From: Nocardioidaceae bacterium
Lineage (GTDB): Bacteria > Actinomycetota > Actinomycetes > Propionibacteriales > Nocardioidaceae
Reading direction: 5' to 3'
Assembly: GCA_030655315.1 (NCBI GenBank)
Contig: JAURVT010000035.1
Location: forward strand, 46,933 to 110,932
DNA: 64,000 nucleotides
The position numbers and the translations under genes were made by a program. Under the pieces are notes generated by a model. That model saw only the letters and a program-made list of their open reading frames with translations, was not told the DNA's origin and did no database searches. Below are positions 6,688 to 14,025 of this stretch, one piece after another. Numbering within the stretch: position 1 is the first letter of the stretch; every line of letters begins with the position of its first letter.

Positions 6688-8646
6688 ATGTCGTCGCTGC
6701 GCCGCACCGCCACCGCCCTGTCCGCCACCGCCCTGTCCGCCCTCGTGCTCGCCGCCTCGGGTCTCGCGACCACCGGCCCCGGCCACGTCGCCGCGCCGAC
6801 CGCCGTCGAGGCCGCCGCGGTCACGGGCACCGTCCGGTTCACCGCCTCGGGCGACATCGCCGCCGGGGCGAACGCGTCGGCCACCCTGACCCGCGTGGGC
6901 CAGCTCGCGCCGGACCTGCACCTGGCCGTCGGCGACCTGTCCTACGGGGCCACCGGCGCCGAGCAGCAGTGGTGCGACTTCGTCAAGGCCCGGGTGGGCC
7001 AGGGCGCGGCCTTCGAGCTGGTCTCCGGCAACCACGAGTCCAACGGCCAGAACGGCAACATCAACGACTTCTCGGCTTGCCTGCCCAACCAGCTTCCGGG
7101 CCTGGTCGGCACCTACGGGCGGCAGTACTGGGTCGACGTGCCGCGCGAGGACCCCGTCGTGCGGTTCGTGATGATCTCGCCCGGGATCACCTACCCGACC
7201 GGGCTGCAGACCTACGCGAGCGGCACCCCCGAGTACGCGTGGACGGCCGCCGCGATCGACGGCGCCCGCTCGAGCCAGGTGCCGTGGGTCGTCGTCGGCA
7301 CGCACATGCCGTGCCTCTCGGTGGGTGTGTACGGCTGCGCGGCCGGGGCCGACATCACCAACCTGCTCGTGCAGAAGAAGGTCGACCTCGTGCTGAACGG
7401 GCACGAGCACGCCTACCAGCGCACGCACCAGCTCGCGATCTCCGCCGGGTGCACCGGCATCCTCCCGGGCACCTACACCGCGGCGTGCGTGAGCGACTCC
7501 GACGCCACGATGCGAGCGGGCGCCGGCACCGTGATCGCCACCGTCGGCACCGGTGGGCAGGCGCTGCGCGACATCTCGACCACCGACCCCGAGGCGCCCT
7601 ACTTCGCCGCCGCCCAGGGCCTGAACGCCGACCCGACGTGGGGCAACCTGCTGGTCTCGGCCACGGACTCCGTGCTCTCGGCCTCCTTCGACCGTGCGGC
7701 CGGCGGCACCTTCACCGACGCGTTCACGCTCGACCGCGACGCGACGCCGCCGGCCAACCAGGGCCCCTCGGCGTCGTTCACGTCGTCCTGCGACGCGCTC
7801 ACCTGCGCCGTCGACGGACGCGGATCCTCCGACCCCGACGGCACCGTCGCCTCGTACGCCTGGAGCTGGGGCGACGGCGCCTCGAGCACCGGTCCGACGC
7901 CGTCGCACGCCTACGCGGCGCCCGGCACCTACACCGTCTCGCTGACGGTGACCGACGACGACGGCGCGACCGCCACGACCACCCGCCAGGTCGCGGCCAC
8001 CGCGGCGAACGGCCCGCTCGCCCGCGACGCGTTCGGCCGCACGACCGCGAACGGGTGGGGCGTGGCCGACGTCGGCGGTCCGTGGACGGTCAGCGGGACG
8101 ACGTCGCGGTACTCCGTCGCCGGCGGGGCGGCCCGGATGGCGTTCCCGACGGCCGGACTGACCCTCAGCGCGTGGCTCGACCAGGTCTCCTCGAGCTCGA
8201 CCGACCTGACACTGACTCTCACCACGGACAAGACCGTCACCGGTTCGGGTCTGTACACCGACGTCACCGGTCGCCGTACCGCCGCGGGAAGCTACCTGGC
8301 GCCGGTCGTGATCACGTCCACCGGTTCGGTCAACCTGAGGTTGGCCAGCCGTGTCGGGGCGACCAGCACCGTCATCGCCCCCGCGATCTCGACCGGGATC
8401 ACCTACGCCCCCGGGGACCGCCTGCGGGTGAGGCTCCGCGTCGTGGGAACGACACCGACGACCCTGCAGGCCCGTGTGTGGAAGGTCGGCACCCTAGAGC
8501 CCTCCACCTGGCAGCGCACCGTCACCGACAGCACTGCGGGCCTGCAGTCGGCGGGCGGGGTCGGCATCAGCAGCTACCTGTCGAGCGGCTCCACGAACAC
8601 GCCGTTCGCCCTCACGATCGACGACGTGCAGGTCACCGCACCCTGA
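6688..8646 (+). CDS. Secreted calcineurin-like metallophosphoesterase with PKD domain
   Basis: The 652-aa exported protein has a Sec signal peptide (residues 1-45, hydrophobic core ALSATALSALVLAASGLA). A metallophosphoesterase domain follows (about 50-350), with metal ligands in SGDIA, GDLSYG, SGNHES, GTHMPC and NGHEHAYQRT, as in purple-acid-phosphatase-like enzymes. A PKD domain lies at about 355-435 (SSDPDGTVASYAWSWGDG). The C-terminal ~200 residues form a beta-rich domain (ARDAFGRTTANGWG to IDDVQVTAP) of the concanavalin-like kind often attached to actinobacterial secreted enzymes. ATG at 6688 follows a GAGGAG ribosome site. Substrate unknown; likely extracellular phosphoester scavenging. 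Confidence 0.85.
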   Translation: MSSLRRTATALSATALSALVLAASGLATTGPGHVAAPTAVEAAAVTGTVRFTASGDIAAGANASATLTRVGQLAPDLHLAVGDLSYGATGAEQQWCDFVKARVGQGAAFELVSGNHESNGQNGNINDFSACLPNQLPGLVGTYGRQYWVDVPREDPVVRFVMISPGITYPTGLQTYASGTPEYAWTAAAIDGARSSQVPWVVVGTHMPCLSVGVYGCAAGADITNLLVQKKVDLVLNGHEHAYQRTHQLAISAGCTGILPGTYTAACVSDSDATMRAGAGTVIATVGTGGQALRDISTTDPEAPYFAAAQGLNADPTWGNLLVSATDSVLSASFDRAAGGTFTDAFTLDRDATPPANQGPSASFTSSCDALTCAVDGRGSSDPDGTVASYAWSWGDGASSTGPTPSHAYAAPGTYTVSLTVTDDDGATATTTRQVAATAANGPLARDAFGRTTANGWGVADVGGPWTVSGTTSRYSVAGGAARMAFPTAGLTLSAWLDQVSSSSTDLTLTLTTDKTVTGSGLYTDVTGRRTAAGSYLAPVVITSTGSVNLRLASRVGATSTVIAPAISTGITYAPGDRLRVRLRVVGTTPTTLQARVWKVGTLEPSTWQRTVTDSTAGLQSAGGVGISSYLSSGSTNTPFALTIDDVQVTAP

Positions 8647-8740
8647 CGGCGGCCGGTCGCGGGCGACCCCCGCCGCCGCTACCGTGGCGGCACCGGCGCG
8701 CGTCCACGGGAGAGGCGCGGCACCGATCCAGGGGGATCCC

Positions 8741-9373
8741 ATGACCGCGACACCACCGGGCCCCGGGCCCGACCAGAACCGACCGTCGGACTACCCGGGA
8801 GCCGCACCGTACCCAGGGCCCGGCCCGCAGGGCGGACCCGCACCGTCGGGATGGCAGCCCTACCCGGGCTCCGGCGCCCAGCAGCCCGCAGGCCCGCCGC
8901 CGGCGCGGCCGGCGTCGATCACGTGGGCCGTGCGGCTGCTCGTCGTGGGCGGCGTGATCTCGCTGATCTCGCTCGTCGTCGGCCTGCTCACCGCCGGAGA
9001 CCAGCGCGGCGAGGTCGCGGACCAGCTCGAGGGCCAGGGCACCGACGCGTCGCCCGAGATCGTCGACGCGGCGTTCGCCCTCGGCATCGGCGCGGCCATC
9101 GTGTTCGGGCTCGTCGGGGCCGTGCTGTGGTTCTGGATGGCGTGGAAGAACGGCCAGGGTCGCGGCTGGGCGCGGATCCTCGCCACCGTGCTCGGTGGTC
9201 TCAACCTGCTGCTCACCGGTGGGACGCTGCTGGTGCCCGGCGCCGGGATCGGCCTCGTCGAGGTCATCGTCTCGGTGGTGACGGTCCTGGTGGGCGTCGC
9301 CGTCCTGATCCTGCTGTGGCGACCGGAGTCGAGCCGCTTCTACGCCGAGACCGCGGCACGTCGGGCGTACTGA
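8741..9373 (+). CDS. Membrane protein with Pro/Gly-rich cytoplasmic N terminus
   Basis: Function unknown. The 210-aa protein starts with about 65 residues of Pro/Gly/Gln-rich low-complexity sequence, typical of actinobacterial membrane proteins with a disordered cytoplasmic lead. Four hydrophobic segments follow, at about residues 67-90, 110-133, 145-165 and 170-195, ending with a short basic tail. ATG at 8741 has a GGGGG stretch upstream. The 3' end overlaps the opposing DUF998 gene by 34 bp. No family-defining motif is visible. Confidence 0.7.
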   Translation: MTATPPGPGPDQNRPSDYPGAAPYPGPGPQGGPAPSGWQPYPGSGAQQPAGPPPARPASITWAVRLLVVGGVISLISLVVGLLTAGDQRGEVADQLEGQGTDASPEIVDAAFALGIGAAIVFGLVGAVLWFWMAWKNGQGRGWARILATVLGGLNLLLTGGTLLVPGAGIGLVEVIVSVVTVLVGVAVLILLWRPESSRFYAETAARRAY

Positions 9374-9981
9374 CCCAGCAGCACCACGCCCGTCCCGACG
9401 TACCAGGCCACGACGGGCCAGATCGCGACGCGCTCCCCCAGGCCGGGCGGGGCGTCGAGGCCGAGCGCCACGATGCCCGCCAGGCCGGTGGCCGCGCACG
9501 CGAGCGTCACCCAGCCGTAGGCCCGACGGCCGCGGCGCCGGACGCACAGCAGACCGACCAGACCGACGGCCAGGCTGGCCCCGCCGATGGCGAGGACGGC
9601 ACCCACGTAGTGCACCGCGTCCTCGCCGTCGACGGTGAGCGGGAAGAGGCCGACGAGCGCGTTGCCGGCCGCGGTGACCACGAACATCGCCAGCACAGCA
9701 CGCCGGCCACGGCCGACGAGCGGTGACAGGAGGACGGCCGCCGTCAGCACGAGGGTCGCGTGCAGCACCAGCGAGGCGTCGAACAGCCACCACAGCGACG
9801 AGCAGCCGCCGGGTTCGCAGGCCGGGGCGCCCAGGTCGCTGACGTAGTCGCGCGACCAGTCGTAGGCCTCGCCCCGCCAGGCCGCCGCGGCGACGACCTC
9901 GGCGAGGACGTACTGGACGACGAGCACGAGCGCGACCGCCCCCGCGAGGAGGCGGCCGCGCCCGACGACGTCACCGGTCAC
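9340..9981 (-). CDS. DUF998 family membrane protein
   Basis: The 213-aa multi-pass membrane protein resembles DUF998: YDWSRDYVSDLGAPAC near residue 40, a following long helix, FPLTVDGEDAVHYVGA in the middle and about six transmembrane segments. The function of the family is not established. GTG at 9981 is chosen because it overlaps the stop of the upstream MMPL gene (GTGA), which suggests co-transcription and coupling with the transporter. An earlier in-frame start would lie inside the MMPL gene. Confidence 0.78.
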   Translation of the reverse strand: MTGDVVGRGRLLAGAVALVLVVQYVLAEVVAAAAWRGEAYDWSRDYVSDLGAPACEPGGCSSLWWLFDASLVLHATLVLTAAVLLSPLVGRGRRAVLAMFVVTAAGNALVGLFPLTVDGEDAVHYVGAVLAIGGASLAVGLVGLLCVRRRGRRAYGWVTLACAATGLAGIVALGLDAPPGLGERVAIWPVVAWYVGTGVVLLGQYARRAAVSA

Positions 9982-12296
9982 CGGGCGTGGGACCCCGAGG
10001 TCGCCTCGTGGAGGCCGTGCGGCCCGTGCGGCGGGCCGTCCGGCTCGTCGTCCGAGTCGTCGGCCTGCCCGTCGGCCCGGCCCGCGGGCTCCAGGTGCCG
10101 GAGCAGCCGCTCGCCCTCGATGTCGAGGTTGGGCAGGAGCCGGTCGAGCCAGCGCGGCAGCCACCAGGCGCGGTCACCGATCATCGACATCACGGCGGGC
10201 ACCAGCGTCATGCGCACCAGGAACGCGTCGGCCAGGATGCCGATCGCGAGACCGAAGCCGATCGACTTGACGATCGCCTGGTCGCTGAAGGCGAAGCTGC
10301 CGAACACCCCGACCATGATCGCCGCGGCGGCGGTGACCACGCGGGCGCCGTACTGGAAGCCGTGCGTGACGGCTTCCTGCGCGGGTCGGCCGTGCACGTA
10401 CTCCTCCCGCATCCGCGACACCAGGAACACCTCGTAGTCCATCGCCAGGCCGAACAGGATGCCCGTCAGCAGCAGCGGCAGCAGGCTGATCACCGGCCCG
10501 GGGTTGTCGACGCCGAGGACGCCGGACAGCCAGCCCCACTGGAAGACCGCGGTGGTGGCGCCGAGCGACACCACGACCGTCACCAGGAACCCGAGCACGG
10601 CCTTGAGCGGCACGAGAACCGAGCGGAAGACGGCCATCAGGAGGATGAAGGCGAGCCCGACGACCACGAGCAGGTAGCGCGGGAACGCGTCCGACAGCGA
10701 CTCCGAGACGTCGACGCCGACGGCGGTCTGGCCGGTCACGAGCACCCGGGCGCCGGTCTGCGCCTCGACCTCGGTGACGTCGGCACGGATGGTGTCGACG
10801 AGCTGCTGGGTGTCGGCGTCCGACGGCCCGCTCTCGGGGATGACGGTGACGATCGCGTACTGCGCCTGGTCGAGCTGGCCCTGGTAGGCCTGCTCGGCCG
10901 CGGCGTCCGACGGGTCCGCGGGCGAGGCGGGCACCACCTGGGCGACGTCCGTGCCGATGGCGCCGATGCGGTCGGTGACGGCCTGCACCGCGCCGGCCGG
11001 GTCGGCGGCCCCCTTGGTGTCCACGACGGCGAGCAGCGGGCCGTTGGCGCCCGGGCCGAAGCTGTCGGAGATCAGGTCGTAGGCCTGGCGCGCCGAGCTC
11101 TCCGCGGGGGCGGTGCCGTCGTCGGGCAGGGCGAGCTGCAGCGACAGCGCCGGGACCGCCACCACGCCGGCGGCGATGATGCCGACGAGGAAGACCGGGT
11201 ACCGGCGGCGGGTCACGAAGTCGGCCCAGCGACGTCCGGCGGTGGGCTTGCCGGAGTCGTCCTCGGGGTCGCGGCCCCGCAGGCCCGGGATGCGACCCGA
11301 CAGGATCCGCTTGCCCGCGAACCCGGCCAGGGCCGGGAGCAGCGTCAGGGCGATGAGCACCGCGACGAGGACGGTCCCGGCGGCGGCGACGCCCATCTCG
11401 GTCAGGAAGGAGATGCCGACGATCGACAGGCCGAGCAGCGCGATCATCACGGTCAGGCCGGCGAAGACGACCGCCGACCCGGCGGTGCCGACGGCGCGCC
11501 CGATCGCGTCCTCGGACTCGCGTCCGCCCCGGATCTCGTGCCGGTAGCGCGAGACGATGAACAGGGCGTAGTCGATCCCGACCGCCAGGCCGAGCATGGT
11601 GGCGAGGATCGGGGTGGTGGACCCGAGGTCCATGAAGCCGGTGAGCGTGGTGATGCCCGCGACACCGATGCCGACGCCGACGAGCGCCGTCACGAGCGGC
11701 ATGCCGGCGGCCACGAGGGAGCCGAAGGTGATGACGAGGACGACGAGCGCGAGCACGACGCCGATGGCCTCGCTGCTGCCCGTCTCGGGCAGCTCGGTGA
11801 GCGCGTCGCCGCCGACCTCGACGCGCAGGCCCGCGTCCTCGCCGAACTGCGGGGCGTCCTCGAGCGCCGTCCTGACCGACGCGTCGAGCGAGGTGGACTG
11901 CTCGGCGTAGGAGACGGTCGCGTAGGCGACCCGGCCGTCCTGCGAGATCGTGCCGCCGGCGGCGGGGCTCGTGATCGTCGCGTCGGGCGACTCCAGGCTC
12001 GCCAGGGTCCGGTCGATCGCGGTCTGGTTGGCGCCCTCGGTGACGCTCTGGCCCGTCGGTGCCTGGAACACGATCCGGGCGGTGGCGCCGTCCGGCGCGG
12101 CCTGCGGGGTGCGCTCCTTGATCAGGTCGAACGCCTGGATGGACTCGATGCCGGGCACGCTGAACTGGTCCGACGTCGGCCCGGACAGCGTCGCGGCGCC
12201 CGCCCCGGCCAGGACGAGCAGGCTCAGCCAGATCGACAGCACGAGCTTGCGGCTGCGGAACGACCAGCGTCCGAGGCGGTAGAGGTACCAGGCCAT
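9978..12296 (-). CDS. MMPL/RND family transporter
   Basis: The 772-aa polytopic transporter of the MMPL branch of the RND superfamily moves lipids, siderophores or drugs using proton motive force. It has the two-fold architecture: TM1, a periplasmic loop, TM2-6, then a repeat. The proton-relay Asp-Tyr pairs are visible in AVGIDYALFIVSRYRHE (first half) and LAMDYEVFLVSRMREEYVHG (second half). ATG at 12296 begins MAWYLYRLGRWSFRSRK. It lies 44 bp downstream of the tetR gene on the same strand, so it is probably the target of that repressor. A DUF998 gene follows with overlapping stop and start. Substrate unknown. Confidence 0.9.
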   Translation of the reverse strand: MAWYLYRLGRWSFRSRKLVLSIWLSLLVLAGAGAATLSGPTSDQFSVPGIESIQAFDLIKERTPQAAPDGATARIVFQAPTGQSVTEGANQTAIDRTLASLESPDATITSPAAGGTISQDGRVAYATVSYAEQSTSLDASVRTALEDAPQFGEDAGLRVEVGGDALTELPETGSSEAIGVVLALVVLVITFGSLVAAGMPLVTALVGVGIGVAGITTLTGFMDLGSTTPILATMLGLAVGIDYALFIVSRYRHEIRGGRESEDAIGRAVGTAGSAVVFAGLTVMIALLGLSIVGISFLTEMGVAAAGTVLVAVLIALTLLPALAGFAGKRILSGRIPGLRGRDPEDDSGKPTAGRRWADFVTRRRYPVFLVGIIAAGVVAVPALSLQLALPDDGTAPAESSARQAYDLISDSFGPGANGPLLAVVDTKGAADPAGAVQAVTDRIGAIGTDVAQVVPASPADPSDAAAEQAYQGQLDQAQYAIVTVIPESGPSDADTQQLVDTIRADVTEVEAQTGARVLVTGQTAVGVDVSESLSDAFPRYLLVVVGLAFILLMAVFRSVLVPLKAVLGFLVTVVVSLGATTAVFQWGWLSGVLGVDNPGPVISLLPLLLTGILFGLAMDYEVFLVSRMREEYVHGRPAQEAVTHGFQYGARVVTAAAAIMVGVFGSFAFSDQAIVKSIGFGLAIGILADAFLVRMTLVPAVMSMIGDRAWWLPRWLDRLLPNLDIEGERLLRHLEPAGRADGQADDSDDEPDGPPHGPHGLHEATSGSHAR

Positions 12297-12340
12297 GAGG
12301 GTTCCTTCGGGTCGTGCGGTGGTGCGGCGGGTGACGCAGG

Positions 12341-12913
12341 TCAGGAGGTGATGCCGAGTGCCGGCAGCAGCACGGCGTCGACGAAGCGGAGCATGTAGGT
12401 CGGGTCGGACGGCTCGCCGTCGATGACCTCGCGCAGCAGGGCGGGTCCGATCAGGAGGGGCAGCACGAACGCGATCGCCGGGCGGTCGGCGGCGACCTCG
12501 CCGCGCTCGACCCCCCGCTGCACGATCGTGTCGAACGTGGCCCGCTGGGCGGCGACGACGTTGTCGCGGACGCCGGTGGCGAGGTCGGGGTTGGTGCGGC
12601 AGGCGTGGACGATGGCGCCGACGATCGTCATCTCGATGTCGGGCTTGTCGGCGTGGTCGCACATCAGCGCCTCGAGGTCGCCGCGCACCGAGCCGGTGTC
12701 GGGGACCTCGGGCTCCACCGGGAGCAGGGTGCCGAGCGCGTCGACGACCAGCGTCTCCTTGTCGCCCCACTGGCGGTAGAGCGTGGCCTTGCTGGTGCGG
12801 GCGTCGGCGGCGACGCGGTCCATGGTGAGCCGGTCGTAGCCGTCCTCGGCGAGGATCGCGAGCACGGCGGCGTGCAGCTCGGCCACGCGCGCGGCCGTCA
12901 TCCTGCTGCTCAT
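12341..12913 (-). CDS. TetR family transcriptional regulator
   Basis: The 190-aa regulator has an N-terminal helix-turn-helix (AEDGYDRLTMDRVAADARTS then KATLYRQWGDKETLVVDAL) and a C-terminal ligand-binding domain of the kind found in actinobacterial TetR_C proteins. ATG at 12913 is preferred over ATG 12928 because a GGGGA sequence precedes it. It is the first gene of an operon with the MMPL transporter. A perfect palindrome upstream (12930-12946) is the probable autoregulatory operator, so it most likely represses its own operon until a transporter substrate binds. Confidence 0.88.
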   Translation of the reverse strand: MSSRMTAARVAELHAAVLAILAEDGYDRLTMDRVAADARTSKATLYRQWGDKETLVVDALGTLLPVEPEVPDTGSVRGDLEALMCDHADKPDIEMTIVGAIVHACRTNPDLATGVRDNVVAAQRATFDTIVQRGVERGEVAADRPAIAFVLPLLIGPALLREVIDGEPSDPTYMLRFVDAVLLPALGITS

Positions 12914-12929
12914 CGATCCCCCACACATG

Positions 12930-12946
12930 AACGAAACGGTTTCGTT
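12930..12946. promoter_or_regulatory. Palindromic TetR operator candidate
   Basis: AACGAAAC-G-GTTTCGTT is a perfect 17-bp palindrome 17 bp upstream of the tetR start. Its arm composition (GAAACNGTTTC) is typical of operators for TetR repressors of MMPL/efflux genes. Confidence 0.65.
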
Positions 12947-13026
12947 TCGCTTCTCACGGTACGCCGGTGCGCCCGCCGGGGCCAGGTGGGACCCGTGTGA
13001 CGTCGGACGCAGGGGCGCGCGGGGCG

Positions 13027-13854
13027 TCAGCGCAGGGCGGTGGCGAGCGTCGTGAGGGTGTCGGCGCACCCGGCGTCGACGTGCAGCGTGGCGAGCTCGT
13101 CGCCCCGCGTCGTGCCGCGGTTGACGATCACGACGGGCGTGCCGTCCTTGGCCGCGCGACGCACGAACCGCAGCCCCGACATCACGTGCAGCGAGGAGCC
13201 CGCGACGAGCACGGCGTCGGCCGCCGCGAGCATGTCGAAGGCACGCTCGACCCGGGGCTTGGGCACGCTCTCGCCGAAGAAGACGACGTGCGGCTTGAGC
13301 GGGCCGCCGCAGGTGAGGCAGTCTGCCAGGACGAAGCCGTCGGTGTCGTCGAGCAGCGCGTCGCCGTCGGGCGCGACCGCGGCGTCCTGCTCGGACCAGC
13401 CGGGGTTGAGGTGCGTCAGCCGGTCGTGCAGCGACCGGCGCGAGGTGACCTCGTCGCAGCGCAGGCAGACCACCTCGTGGATGCGGCCGTGCAGCGCGAC
13501 GAGGTCGTCGTGGCCGGCCGCCTCGTGCAGGCCGTCGACGTTCTGCGTGACCAGGCCGGTCAGGCGCCCGTCGACCTCCATCGCCCGCAGCGCGTGGTGC
13601 GACTCGTTGGGGGCCGCCGCGCGCATCCGGGCCCAGCCGACGTGGGCGCGGGCCCAGTAGCGCTGCTGCGCCCCCCGCCCCGACATCAGCTCCTGGAACG
13701 TCATCGGGGTGCGCGGCACCGACCCGGGGCCGCGGTAGTCGGGGATCCCGGAGTCCGTCGAGACCCCGGCCCCGGTCAGGACGAACAGCCGTCTGCCCGC
13801 CAGCACCTCGCACGCGTCGTCGATCGTCGCGCTGCCGGAGGTGGTCGTGCTCAC
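13027..13854 (-). CDS. Sirtuin, NAD-dependent protein deacylase
   Basis: The 275-aa Sir2 family enzyme removes acyl groups from lysines using NAD+. The signature motifs are GAGVSTDSGIPDYRG (residues about 29-43), TQNVDGLHEAAG and the catalytic His in ALHGRIHEV. Two cysteine pairs (CLRCDE and CLTCGG) form the zinc site, and GSSLHVMSG is present near the C terminus. GTG at 13854 is chosen because TAGGCT lies 7 nt upstream. Earlier starts would cover a hairpin and the acyl-CoA oxidase promoter. Substrate acyl group cannot be told from sequence. Confidence 0.92.
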   Translation of the reverse strand: MSTTTSGSATIDDACEVLAGRRLFVLTGAGVSTDSGIPDYRGPGSVPRTPMTFQELMSGRGAQQRYWARAHVGWARMRAAAPNESHHALRAMEVDGRLTGLVTQNVDGLHEAAGHDDLVALHGRIHEVVCLRCDEVTSRRSLHDRLTHLNPGWSEQDAAVAPDGDALLDDTDGFVLADCLTCGGPLKPHVVFFGESVPKPRVERAFDMLAAADAVLVAGSSLHVMSGLRFVRRAAKDGTPVVIVNRGTTRGDELATLHVDAGCADTLTTLATALR

Positions 13855-13861
13855 GACCTCA

Positions 13862-13867
13862 AGCCTA
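13862..13867 (-). promoter_or_regulatory. Leaderless -10 element for the sirtuin gene
   Basis: TAGGCT on the minus strand, 7 nt before GTG at 13854. No ribosome-binding site lies between. Confidence 0.6.
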
Positions 13868-13896
13868 GGTCGCCCGCCCCACCCCCACCGAGTGCG

Positions 13897-13953
13897 CGAG
13901 ATACGGCTTCTGCACCACCGGAGCGTCCCGCGTGGTGCAGAACCCGTATCTCG
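13897..13953. repeat. Dispersed hairpin repeat, copy 1
   Basis: The 22-nt arms (13897-13918 and 13932-13953) pair with a single mismatch around a 13-nt loop. The left arm reads CGAGATACGG then CTTCTGCACCAC. A second copy with the same arms and the same mismatch lies at 63936-64000. This copy sits between divergent promoters, so it is not simply a terminator. Confidence 0.8.
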
Positions 13954-14003
13954 ACCACTCCCGGGGGCGGGTGGGACGTGACACGATCGATGGCACGTGG
14001 GGC

Positions 14004-14019
14004 TACCCCGGAGTAACAT
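14004..14019 (+). promoter_or_regulatory. Leaderless promoter of acyl-CoA oxidase overlapping a TACCC-N2-GAGTA site
   Basis: TACCC-CG-GAGTA (14004-14015) overlaps the -10 hexamer TAACAT (14014-14019), which is 6 nt before ATG 14026. The same inverted motif occurs at the etfD promoter (49743) and the acyl-CoA dehydrogenase promoter (59890), so it is a candidate operator. Confidence 0.6.
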
Positions 14020-14025
14020 CGAGAC

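Noticed and set aside
5601..8744. Very long plus-strand open frame (over 1000 codons) across mntR and the metallophosphoesterase
   Set aside because: It is a GC-driven shadow frame: Arg/Pro/Gly-rich translation, no domains, and it runs antisense to mntR and out of frame with the clear signal-peptide enzyme.
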